Assembly (NCBI GenBank): GCA_949130485.1
Contig: OX422192.1
Span: 9,223,008-9,287,007 of the forward strand
DNA length: 64,000 nt
Direction: 5' to 3'
From: Agelas oroides
Taxonomy: Eukaryota; Porifera; Demospongiae; Agelasida; Agelasidae
The notes below the pieces were generated by a model that was given only the letters and a program-made list of their open reading frames with translations, did no database searches and was not told the DNA's origin. The position numbers and the translations under genes were made by a program. This document shows, piece after piece, positions 22,801 to 32,879 of this stretch; positions within the stretch are counted from its first letter, which is position 1, and every line of letters starts with the position of its first letter.

Positions 22801-25760
22801 AGATTTGCCATCAACCATTGTGCCTGACAGTTAGCATGCTCTTCAGTTTAATTCAGAAGTTATTTTAACAGGAGTGTTACATCAGTGGTCTTTAGTAACG
22901 TTGTGCAGTGCATACAAAACAGTCAACGTACAAAATGGTGGAAGTGTGCTTTAATTGGAATTTGTATTCCTGATCACAGGCTTGTACCTTCATAGCCTCA
23001 CTCATCGTTCCACCAAAGTATACAGCCTTGTATATAACGCCTGACTAACAACCTCACGCAATCGCCGTTTACTTCCATTGTAAACATGCATCTTGGCAAA
23101 ACGTATGCCATCTTTGGGCTTAACTACAGCCTGTAACTGATCCTTAAATTTGACTGACTACAGGAGAAGCCTTTTTTAAGTTTCTGTATGCATGTCTGTG
23201 CATGTTAACATGTTCTCTCTCCCATAAAGCAGGTCTGTGCAATCCACCATCTTCGACACTTAGAGACACACTTAATCTATACCTGTTGTGCATATAACAG
23301 TGGCAGTTACTGTGTTGTGCATATATGATGGTGTGGAGGTGTGCTTCAATTGGAGTATGTAGCCGTTGTCTTAAAGCCTTGTACAGATATACGTGGATAA
23401 TGTACAGTACATGTGAACGAAATCCACATGGATCTCGACTCAGTGGTGGAATCGGAATCGATGTGCTTTGTTTAGAATTGGAGCTTGACTCGATCGAACC
23501 TTGATTATCTTTCCAGGCCTTACTAAGCTTCAGCAATTGAAGAGCTGCGACTAGTATAGCTTTCTCCCTCCCCCACCCTCCCTCCATCTCTCCCACTTTG
23601 GCCCTCCCTCCCACTCCTGGAGGTGTGTGTGATGGTGGTCCATCCATCAACCTGCCAACAGAGGAACAGCCAAGTGTGGTAGGCCACTCATCAACTTAGC
23701 CACTGGTTGGTGATAGTATTGTACGTACATTGTGCGTACAAATAGGCTGCTGTGCTAAAGCAGTCAGGTGATCTTAGCTACACAACCCTTCAAGCGCTAT
23801 TGTAACAAAGCTTACGGGATTCTTCTAATGTATGGAATATTGCATTTAGACGGAGGTAGTAGCATCGATGGTGAATGCTAGCGAGGGCTATTGGTAATGT
23901 TGATTATCGGTATCTTAATTGTGGATGTATTGTAGCATCTTGGCTTCTCTTTGATGACGGGTATCAATCAACTCCCCCTGAAACCTGTTCACGACTGTTA
24001 TTTGCATAGTCGGTGATGCGCTAACACAGGATGAGCCTTGGTACAAGGCCGTGGGCAGAGAAGCATCATTGTCCATGTCAGCATCAGAACTAAAGGATAC
24101 CGATAATCAACAGTTGCAGCCCAGTAGTGTGCTTGGGGCATAGTCAACTTAGCTTCACGGAGTACTGTTATATGATGAAGTAAAACAGTGCTAATAGCAA
24201 AAATGCCATGTAGTGAAACCTCCTTGCTGATGTAGGGTATACTGTACAATACCAACATGTGTGTGAGCAACTTGCCCCATGTATTCTGCAGCACCGTCCC
24301 TGAGCCATGTTCGTACAGCAGACACTCACTCTGTGTATGCTGGCCGAAGTTAAGATGGTTTTAACAGAGTAACGGACATGAGGTGCATAAAGTCAACTTA
24401 TGGTGTGCTCTAATTGGAATGCATAAGCATAATCACCCCTTGTAAAATTTGTGTTGTCGCTGGCTGTGTATACCGAGGATTGTCGTATGGTGTGCTCTAA
24501 TTGGAATGCATAAGCACTCGCCCTGTGTAACACTGGTGTGCGTACTGGCCAATATGAGGAATGTCTTATCGAGTGGAGGCTCAAAACTGTGTTGCAGAAT
24601 GGCAGTGTTGTTGAGTGGATTATAAAACGAGTTAGTTGTTTGATGGTACTGACATCGTTCATCAACTATACTACTACACAAGACTGGTTTAACACTAGAG
24701 AAAGAGCAACAAGTACTGGGGCCTGTAGCGGACAATAAATGCTATTCTTTAATTGGAATACTGCCAAGGAGGTTTCACTGCAAGTCAGAATTTGCAATCA
24801 CAGAGCAGCTCAGAACTATATAGATATGAACGTACCGTTTGCGCAATCAGAGCAGCGCAGTGACATTAGTGTTTGATTGGTGGCTTCCTCTCATCTGCCA
24901 GCATTTTGTTATCTGTACGTACATGTAGCCATTTTATGATTCTAAAAAACTAGCAGGCGAGTCTGGTACAAGTGTCTGTGGTGAGAGGTGTGGAAGGTAT
25001 TTGCTAGTAACAATATCAGCTGGTGAGCCCCCTGCTTCCCTCTCCCTCTACAGCTAACTTTCACATCCCCAAGGCAGGCCCTGTGTTTGAGGAAGTGATT
25101 TACACCGAGATCTACGGCCCAGCGTCCGAGAAGATTGTCAGGCAGTATCGTGAGGATGCCCTTGGTCTCCCCTCGTATCCTAGCCAGAAGCGGGGCCGCT
25201 ACGAGGGTGGAGGGGGAAGAGACGGGAGGTACGGTCCACCACCGAGCAGGGGATACTCACCATACAGGTGAGCACACGTTACATGTAGTGGTCAGACTTG
25301 TCATAGCTTCAGACCTTTCATTGCCTCTGTTCTCCTCCCTTTCTGACTTGACTTTTACCTTATTTCCTGTCTTCCTCCTTTCTCAACCTGCTTTCGCTGC
25401 CTTACCTCACCCTCTCTTCCTCCCTTTCTCCTGTTACTGCTCTGTCCCTTTCTAGCTGAATTTCTCCCTTCCTCGTTTGACTGCTCCTCTTTTTACCTTT
25501 ACTCTGTCCACTGAGTTTTTCCTGTTACTCCCTTACCTCCCTCTTCCTCCCTCAGACCATATTACAACCCCTACAGTGGCTATGGAAGGCCCTCATACCC
25601 TCCCTATGGTCCTCCCCCACCTCCTCCTCCTCCTCCCATGTATGGGCACCCTCACCACAGGGGTGGCTACAGGCCCAGGAGCCCCTACGGTGGCAGGCAG
25701 TACGGCTACGGCCCACCTCCACCTCAGTACCCCAGGGGAGGCTACTATGGACGATACTAG
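16831..25760 (+). CDS. hnRNPU-like protein (SAP, SPRY, AAA-type kinase fold, Gly/Arg/Tyr tail)
   Basis: Eleven exons in continuous frame: 16831-17215, 17402-17656, 17990-18265, 18517-18866, 19188-19337, 19467-19577, 19854-19976, 20286-20414, 20685-20853, 25054-25267 and 25556-25760 (TAG), about 788 residues. Residues about 11-45 form a SAP DNA-binding motif ([20 protein letters not shown]). Acidic and basic low-complexity segments follow, then a SPRY domain ([12 protein letters not shown] through [16 protein letters not shown]). A P-loop nucleotide-binding domain follows with Walker [11 protein letters not shown] and [15 protein letters not shown], as in hnRNPU. The tail is rich in Gly, Tyr, Pro and Arg. 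hnRNPU binds RNA and scaffold DNA in the nucleus and affects splicing and chromatin organisation. Intron 9 is unusually long (4.2 kb). Orthology to HNRNPU versus the HNRNPUL paralogues cannot be decided by eye. Confidence 0.92.
17771..17915 (+). repeat. 50-bp tandem repeat, three copies
   Basis: Copies start at CCACAAGGGCAAACACCAG near 17774, 17824 and 17874. Each contains the palindrome GACTACCTTATAAGGTAGTC. The array is in hnRNPU intron 2. Confidence 0.9.
18955..19165 (+). repeat. CT-rich minisatellite in hnRNPU intron 4
   Basis: Tandem CTCTCTCTCTCCTCCC-type units lead up to the exon 5 acceptor at 19187. Confidence 0.9.
20095..20278 (+). repeat. 15-bp minisatellite in hnRNPU intron 7
   Basis: About 12 copies of ACACACACTCCACTC with AAACAC and ATACAC variants, ending 7 bp before the exon 8 border. 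Open frames on both strands across it are repeat artefacts. Confidence 0.92.
22320..22551. mobile_element. MITE-like palindromic element, copy 2
   Basis: Related to the element at 15768-16012, with ends CAAGAGCACATAAG and TTATGCGCTCTTG and the same inner GGCTAGAGTAAGAG motif. It is more diverged and has lost part of the right inner arm. Confidence 0.75.
24397..24520. repeat. Partial 88-bp tandem repeat in hnRNPU intron 9
   Basis: ATGGTGTGCTCTAATTGGAA occurs at about 24399 and 24487, followed in both by TGCATAAGCA. Diverged single copies of the core motif lie near 22936, 23331 and 24739. Confidence 0.7.
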
Positions 25761-26286
25761 TGACTACATTAAAAGACATTTTGGTTGTCTAATAATTCTC
25801 TGCAAGGCCTCGAATTTGATGGTCTTATTTCAGAACTAAACTTGTATTAATAACCCCCTTCCCCTAGCTGTGTTGTGTTTTTGTTTTCATATCGAGTCTT
25901 TGTGCTTTTTCATCATGAACAAGTTTTCTTGCTGGTTCTAGATGTGCATTGGCACTCAAACTCTTCCCATAAACCGTTGTTAATGTGTAGTATCAATTAA
26001 AAAGTAGCCACCTTGTACAGTATGTTTCATCTTCCTCGCACATGGAGCTACTTTGGTCCAAGTTGGTGCTCAAGTCGTCACCTGGAAGTGTAGTCTTGTT
26101 ATGTTGGGGGTGGGAACTGCTGTTTCGTGCTTGTTCTATCAGTCCCAATAGCTTCCCAATATACTGTTTAAGGGCGTATTAATTGAAAGCACCTCCACGT
26201 ATAAGAGTTAAGAGCAGTCTGCATGCAAGACAAGGTTGTGGCCACATGCTGGGGTGAGATAAACTTTCTTCCATAAAAGTTACAAG
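25761..26286. other. Convergent 3' region hnRNPU / COA3
   Basis: An ATTAAA signal-like hexamer occurs 7 bp after the hnRNPU stop (25768-25773), and other A-rich candidates follow. Nothing else was recognised. Confidence 0.5.
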
Positions 26287-26538
26287 TCAGCTACCACTGC
26301 CACTAGATGAGGTTCTGCTACTAGAAGAGGAGGGTCCAGGGGTATTGAAGTCCTCGTCCAAAAAGTCTTCTTGTTTTACGGCCCACATGGAGTAGGCATA
26401 TACCCCCAGTACGCCTGCCAGGATGCTGAGGCCTACGATGGTGTTCTTTCTCCTGTAGCGTCGCATGGCTAACCACTTGAGATCAGAGTCAGTGAGCCGT
26501 TGCATCATCTCAGGAGCAGGAGGAGGCTTCTCTGCCAT
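26287..26538 (-). CDS. COA3: COA3 (CCDC56), cytochrome c oxidase assembly factor 3
   Basis: A single minus-strand exon gives 83 residues from ATG at 26538 to TGA at 26287. The core RRYRRKNTIVGLSILAGVLG followed by YAYSMWAVKQEDFLDED matches the COA3 signature: a basic segment, one transmembrane helix, then an SxxQExFLDE-like stretch. COA3 is an inner mitochondrial membrane protein that stabilises newly made COX1 during complex IV assembly. The N-terminus is shorter than in human, and a Ser-rich tail replaces the human end. Frame stays open upstream to an acceptor-like site (TTGCAG near 26587), so a 5' UTR or upstream coding exon is possible. The gene is divergent from the TFIIA gene. Confidence 0.85.
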   Translation of the reverse strand: MAEKPPPAPEMMQRLTDSDLKWLAMRRYRRKNTIVGLSILAGVLGVYAYSMWAVKQEDFLDEDFNTPGPSSSSSRTSSSGSGS

Positions 26539-26932
26539 CTGGGTAGGGGTGTAAGCAGGCTCCAATAGCAGTACAATCAGTATCACCTGCAAGAATGCAG
26601 CCAGCCCACATGGCCCATGATGGCTTACGAGACAGAGTACACATAAGGGGATGCCTTCACAACTGGGACTTGGGAACCCAACTAGCACAAAATTCCAAAC
26701 AGAAAGGGCGTATACTTCTGCTGCATTGTGCTACATAGAGTGAGGGTCTCTACCTTGTTCTCTTGGTCGGTTCAATGGGTGACCCCTTACAATTAGAACA
26801 AAGTAAATTTGAAATTGTTGCGAACAATAAAAAATAATTAGAAAGAATACGGTCTACTGCTGGAGTTCTTGTGGTATAAAAGGAGGACTTTGTTTTCCGA
26901 GAGAGCCAAGAGCGAGTAAACCGCCCGTAGAA
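26539..26932. promoter_or_regulatory. Shared upstream region of COA3 and TFIIA
   Basis: The 394-bp interval lies between two divergent start codons. No specific factor site could be supported. Confidence 0.4.
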
Positions 26933-29669
26933 ATGTCTACCAACGAAAATTCTGGCGGCCTGAACATCGTGGTAAATCAGTTGAGAGCTCACCCAATTTG
27001 TCCGTTGCTGTTTTGCCCTAAATTATATTCGACTTTAGGGCGTCATTGTCGATTTCTCAGGGCAACAAATTTGTTTATATTTCTAGGTAATTGTGAAGGT
27101 GCCTCTTTAGAAGGGAAATGCCAGAATAACGCACTTTGTGTTCTTTTGTATAATGCAAAATTATAGTGGTCCTGCTAAGCCATTGAGTGATCTAGGAACT
27201 TGTTACTTGTGGACAATGGCTGCTAGATCTCTTCAAATCATGCAAACATTTATGTAGGCTCACAGTCTATTGTTTGCATTAATGTGTTGAATGCACATAC
27301 ATTATTGCACAAGCTAGAAATTTTATTGCTAGGTGTGCATGTGCATGCATTGATGGTAGTATCGGAATTGAGTCTCAAAAAATTAAAGGGAGGGTCTGAT
27401 TAAATAATGGCTGAGGTGGACTGGAAGTGTACATTACACATGAATATAAGCACATTCCGATTTGCTTTTGTCTGATGTTTAATTATTGGAAATGCTAACC
27501 GAATGAAAGTCGTCTTTGCAAGCATCTGTGCACTCAGTTTTGTTGGAGAAAGTTGTTAACAGTCAGCAGAAATGAGCTCAGCGAAGGGTCTGCTGGTAAC
27601 AGATGGTGAAAGAATGATTAAATTCCTAACATTCCACGGTGTACACTTCCATCCCCGCCCGTTTGCCTAAACCTCTTTAAGGAATGTAACTGTAGTGTGG
27701 TATAACTTTAACCAGGTAAGAAATATTGCACACATTCTTACACACATATCCTCTCACACACACATCCTCACGCACGCGCACCTTCACACATACCTTCACA
27801 CACAAATTTACGCACACCCTCACACACACCTTCACGCCCATCCTCACCCACCCTCACAGATCAACCTATACAAGGATGTGGTGGATGATGTCATTAAGAA
27901 CGTGAAAGATGAATTTCTGAATGAGGGAGTTGACGAGCAAGTCTTAGAAGAACTGAAACAGGTAACACTGCAATAAGGCACCTGTACGCAACATCACTCA
28001 CTGCTTGCGCAGTGCAATAAAGCTTCATCACATGACATCACTATAGAACCTCAAATCTGTAATTATGACACTGGGTCTACTTTGGCATGAGAACACAGCA
28101 CTTTTCTTACATGTAAATTAGTAGTCACTATATGTATTGGTACTTATTGTAAAATATTTTAATGAGGTCCGAGGAATTGCCCTCTCCTCTTGGGTGTGGT
28201 CTGGGAAGAAGACGATAAATTAAGGACATGGAGTATTTATTTATTACTGTGTTTCTCTTCCCCAGTTATGGAAGAGTAAGGTTGACCTGTCAAGAGTGCT
28301 CACACGCCCAAAGCCCCCTGACACTGTCCCCCCTCCCTCTGAACAAAGGTCCCAGCCCCGCCCCCAGCCACACCCCCAGTCATGCCCTCCTCCTCCACCA
28401 CTTACCCCCGACAGGAACATACAGGTACCAGCACAAGCAAGTGTCCAGTTTACATCCAGCAGTGTGTAGTAACACCCTCTTACTCTTTTCTCTCCTTCCT
28501 TAACTTTTCCTCGTCTTACTCACTTCTTGTTCTACTCCTTCACTCTTCCCTCCTTCCTCCTCCATTCCCTCCCTCCTCCACTCCCTCCCTCCTCCACTCC
28601 CTCCCTCCTCCACTCCCTCCCTCCTCCACTCCCTCCCTCCTCCACTTCCTCCCTCCTCCTCTCCCTCCCTCCACTCCCTTCCTCCTCCTCTCCCTCCCTC
28701 CACTCCCTCCTCCACTCCCTCCCTCCTCCACTCCCTCCCTCCTCCACTCCCTCCCTCCTCCTCTCCCTCCCTCCACTTCCTCCCTCCTCCACTCCCTCCC
28801 TCCACTCCCTCCTCCACTTCCTCCTTCATTCTCCTTTTCCTCCACTCCCTCCTCCACTTCCTCTCCCCCCCTCCCTACACCCACCCTCCCTACACCCACC
28901 CCTCCAGGCACCACTGATATCACTGCAGACCCAGCTCTCCAACCAGCAGCAAGGGTCGTCAGTCATCCAGCGAGCACCTCCAAGATCCACAACCGCATCA
29001 ACACCACCACCACTGCTCCTCTCCAGTTTCCCCGGAGTGACCCCTGTCATTACCATGGCAACCAGTAACCAAGCCAATCCGATTGTAGCATCAGCCACTG
29101 TAGCAGCAGCAGCTGCAGCTGTACGACCCCCCACTGCTGGACTGCCATTCTTACCCATGGTTCGTTGTGGGTGGTTCACAGATCAGGTTTAATATAACAC
29201 TGCAGTATTCCATACATTTACGTAAGTTATGGTAAAGTTACTGATATTTTCGTGTCATCTTTGTGTAGAATGTGACAAACCCGACTGTCGGACAGCTGAC
29301 GACATTTCAGCAAGGCTTGGTCCCCGTGCCCGTGAGTTGAGGAAGCAGAGAGTATACAATGTGGTTTATAAATGTTTTATAGACTAGTCTAAAGTAGAAT
29401 GGAGTTTCTCTTTATATATCAATCTTTGTCCGTAGAAATTCTGATTGGTCTATTACTCATAGGTTCTTCTTTTCCTCTCCCTCTCTCCTCCTATTTCCCT
29501 CCCTCCTTCCTTCTTCCTTCCCTCTTCTCTCCTCCTTCTCCTCCTCCCCTCCCTCCTCTCCTCTTCTCCCTTCGTTTTTATTCTCTTTTCCCAAAGACAT
29601 CTCAGGGTATGCAGTTAGTTCCATTGCCAGCCTTTGTAGCAATGCAGCAAGCCCTCAAACAACAACAGC

Positions 29670-29725
<56 letters not shown>

Positions 29726-31084
29726 ACAGAGCAAGACCAGAGTGGTAAAGATTTAGACCAGACTGACGGTCTCCCTCCATTGCCGAGTGCAGAGGTCAAA
29801 GGTCACAGGGGACAAGACTCCTGTAGTACTTCTGTAGGATACAAAATGGTGGAAGTTTTGGAGAGCGAAGGAGAACAGGAGGAAAGAACAGAGGAGAACC
29901 TCAAAACTTGTTTGAGATGTAGTCACTTCAGCAGAGAACATAAAGCTAGTCCTGATTTATCTGAACATTCATGGTGCCAAAGTTCTTTGGAACTTTCAGA
30001 GAATGTTGAAATGGTGACGTTGAAGAGACACAGAGGGGAGGAGTGTAGGCAGATGTGGAGAGGTGGGGGGATTGTTCAGCTGGATGGTGCGACTGGTGGA
30101 GGAGGAAAGGGAAGAGCATTTGGAGGGAGAGAGAGCAGCAGTTCAGAATCTGAGGGAGATGACAGCTCAGAGGCAAGTGGTATACCACGTCAGCTGCATG
30201 GAAACTGCTTTGTTAGACTAATTCTTCTTCCCTGTGAACGTTCACAGTTTCCTTGCACGTCTTAGGCAAAAATTTTTAGAAGATGGGGTGGAACAAGAGG
30301 GGATTCCCCCTCACTCGTGCCACCATGTGGAGATATAACTTGTTTCTTTCCGTTTCCAATGCTTTCATGCTAGGATGGGGAAGGAGTAGCAGATGGTGGT
30401 GATGAGGTACGTTAAGTGTCAACATCAGGTATGCATGAAACCTTGTCTTATGTATGGCCGTCTTTCCCCTCCTGTTCCACTTCTTTCCCCCTTTTCTCTC
30501 CCTCCTCCCTCCCTCCCTCCTTCCCTTTTCCCTTCCCCTCCCTCCCTTGCTCCCTCCCTTCCCTTCCCCCTCCCCCCACCCAGGGTGATGAACCTCTGAA
30601 CTCAGATGATGATGATGAAGACAGTGATGGAGAAGGAACACACTTTGACACAGAGGACAACATTGTCTGCCAGTTTGAGAAGGTACACTGCTCTCAAGAA
30701 TGTTGTGGTAATCAACATCCAAGTCATCCTTGGGTTCTCCCATGAGCCAACATCAAAACTTGTAAAGTTGGTGAGAGCCTGGTATATTCTCTCATATGAG
30801 CATGACATGATAGCAAGCGGTCAAAATGAGAAGGCAGTCACTATTGTTCAACCAACCACACATCAACACATGGTGTGTGTATGACAGTCATCCTCACTAG
30901 CTGAGATGCATGTTGCCTGGTACATGTTGTTGATATTAGTTGCTGAGTGCACACACACACACACACACACACACAGGTGTGTCGTGTCAAGAATCGGTGG
31001 AAGTTTCTCCTGAAGGACGGAGTGATGCACATTAATGGCCACGACTACATCTTCAACAAGTGTACAGGGGAGGCAGACTGGTAG
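26933..31084 (+). CDS. GTF2A1: TFIIA large (alpha/beta) subunit
   Basis: Nine exons in frame: 26933-26971, 27860-27961, 28266-28424, 28908-29159, 29269-29331, 29597-30172, 30374-30406, 30584-30682 and 30977-31084 (TAG), 476 residues. The N-terminal four-helix part matches human (KDVVDDVIKNVKDEFLNEGV, DEQVLEELKQ). A long Pro/Gln-rich linker follows with 22 consecutive Gln (29660-29725). The C-terminal beta-barrel (EPLNSDDDDE, EDNIVCQFEKV, KNRWKFLLKDGVMHINGHDY, GEADW end) is essentially the human TFIIA-beta sequence. TFIIA stabilises TBP on the TATA box. Intron 6 appears to start with GC (GAG then GCAAGT at 30173), the only choice that keeps the frame. Part of exon 6 through intron 7 has been copied to 57894-58735. 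Confidence 0.95.
28545..28880 (+). repeat. CCTCCACTCCCTC minisatellite in TFIIA intron 3
   Basis: Pyrimidine-only tandem repeat running up to the exon 4 acceptor at 28907. Long frames in all six readings here reflect composition only. Confidence 0.9.
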
Positions 31085-31747
31085 AATGCACCACACCACC
31101 ATAACTGAACACAGCTGCTCTGTGTGTACAGCTGCCTGTCAGTGATTGGGAAGATTTGTTTTATCATAACTTCATTGATGTCTGTGTTTATCTGTGTGTA
31201 ATAGAACCATGGCTAGTATATACTTCACTGACTTTGTAGTCACGAAATTCATAGCTTGCTATTAACACAAAATGACTTTTGTCACAATGTATACAATTAT
31301 GCAATGACAGGAAGAGTGAAGTTTTTCATGGACAAGTGTATCATGGGACCATGTGTATATCATGTGACCATGGGTGTGTGTGTGTGTGTGTGTATGTGTG
31401 TGTGCGTGCATCGTGATCATTTTTACATGCGTACATGTCATGCACGGTATGTCATGTGATTATGACTATATATGTGATAACAGCTGCAGTGTTTCCCACA
31501 ACACTGGCTTCAAATCATGCAAGTTCCTATATTCTGTTACTGAGAAGGGAAGATCTGGTCACTAATATCATTAATAATGAACTTTCCAATACGGCAACAT
31601 TATAGTTAGCATCATACATTACCATCTAGTGCTACATAAATTAGATCACCATGCTAAATATCTGTACAAAAAGATTAAGACAGTTTGATCACTGTCCTTG
31701 AAGTCTCTACATACACCAAACGAATTAAACTGTCATCTTTAAATATT
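31085..31747. other. Convergent 3' region TFIIA / Ig-Death-pseudokinase gene
   Basis: Contains a (TG)n stretch at about 31373-31405. Otherwise no gene or repeat was recognised. Confidence 0.5.
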
Positions 31748-32879
31748 CTATGATGCCTGATGATAACCACTGTCCTCATACCTACCATCGTCTAAAGTAA
31801 AGAACTCCTCTAGCTGCCAATGAAGAGTCTCAAATGTCGGTCGGTTTTCTTGCTCTTCACGCCAGCAGTCCAGCATGATGTTGTAAAGCTTGTCAGGACA
31901 GTCCATGGGACGGGGCATGCGGTAGCCTCGCTCAGTGGCCTCTACTACCTGTCTATTATTCATGCCGGGGTAGGGTGTGCGACCGTAGGTGATGATCTCA
32001 CAAAGCACAACACCAAACGACCATACGTCTGATTTGATGGTAAATCTGTTGTACAGTACAGCTTCAGGGGCTATCCACTTGATGGCGAATTTTGCTCCTG
32101 TATTGGCCCTAATAATGTCATCAATCATGTTGGCGGGACTAAAATTGGCAACTCTACAGATAAGGTCTCCTCCAACCATGATGTTCCTTGCTGCAAGATC
32201 TCTGTGGATGCCATTTTGCTCCTCGAGGTAAGCCATTCCAGCTGCCACTTGTGCTGACATGTCAACCAGTTGTGGAAGCTTCAGCGATCGACCCTCCCCT
32301 TGAAGGTACCCCAAAAGACTGCACTTCACGAGCTCTGTCACTATATAAATAGGTTCCTCGCATGAGCAGACAGCATATAGTGAGATTAAGTTTGGGTGCT
32401 GAAGTTTCTTCAGTAGCTCAGCCTCTTGCAGAAACTCCAGGGGGGACATGGTCCCTGGTTTGAGCACCTTTACAGCTATAGAGGTTGTGCTGTTCCACAA
32501 TCCCTCCCAGACTTCACAAAATTGCTGCCCATCTGGCTCCGCAAATTGTAGCCTCTGAGTCAGTTGAATCAGCTGTCGGTCAATCTCCCATTTATCAGAG
32601 GGTACACAAGGGTAGCGAAGGTTGACACACAACCCATCTGCCTGCTGTTGATAGTAAGCCACCAAATCAAAAATGGTTTTGAAGGTGGCGTGAAAAGTCA
32701 CAGAGAAAGTTCCATTCTCAAGCATTTTGATGTAATAATGCCGGACTTTTTCCTTGTCACGGATCGAGAGGGCGTAATACCCCAATGTTCGGGTGCTGTC
32801 TCGCACAAGAAATGAGCCATACTGGTTGCAGCTCAGCAGTTTCTCAGCCTCCATACTCATAGTCGCACCAAAGTACCAT
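31748..32879 (-). CDS. SH2 + Src-family pseudokinase exon
   Basis: One uninterrupted exon codes for an SH2 domain (starting [17 protein letters not shown], with the phosphotyrosine-binding Arg in FLVRDS) and a Src-like kinase domain. Retained features are the beta-3 Lys ([13 protein letters not shown]), the alpha-C Glu (FLQEAELL), [15 protein letters not shown] and [10 protein letters not shown]. Lost features are the glycine-rich loop ([12 protein letters not shown] instead of GxGxFGEV), the DFG motif (NFS) and the activation-loop Tyr (region [11 protein letters not shown]). The domain is therefore predicted to be catalytically inactive or severely impaired. The C-terminal tail has two Tyr residues in [12 protein letters not shown]. 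Packing SH2 and kinase into a single exon is unlike the multi-exon Src genes of vertebrates. Confidence 0.9.

Larger units (their letters stand above)
20854..25053 (+). other. Long intron 9 of the hnRNPU-like gene
   Basis: At 4.2 kb this is by far the longest intron among the compact genes here. It contains the second MITE copy (22320-22551), a palindromic patch near 21765-21800 (GTACCACTGTCTGAAAG and its inverse), and five dispersed occurrences of a motif around TTTAATTGGAAT. No coding exon or recognised snoRNA was found. Confidence 0.6.

Noticed and set aside
26287-26538. COX20, a human neighbour of HNRNPU, as the identity of the small mitochondrial gene
   Set aside because: The RRxRRKNTIVGL...QEDFLDE pattern fits COA3, not COX20.
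28382-29192. Proline/leucine-rich and glycine/arginine-rich frames on both strands
   Set aside because: They run through the TFIIA intron 3 minisatellite. The true exon 4 (28908-29159) is in one frame only.
30173-30181. GT donor at GTATAC for TFIIA exon 6
   Set aside because: Joining it to exon 7 gives a frame with an immediate stop; the GC donor gives the conserved acidic sequence.
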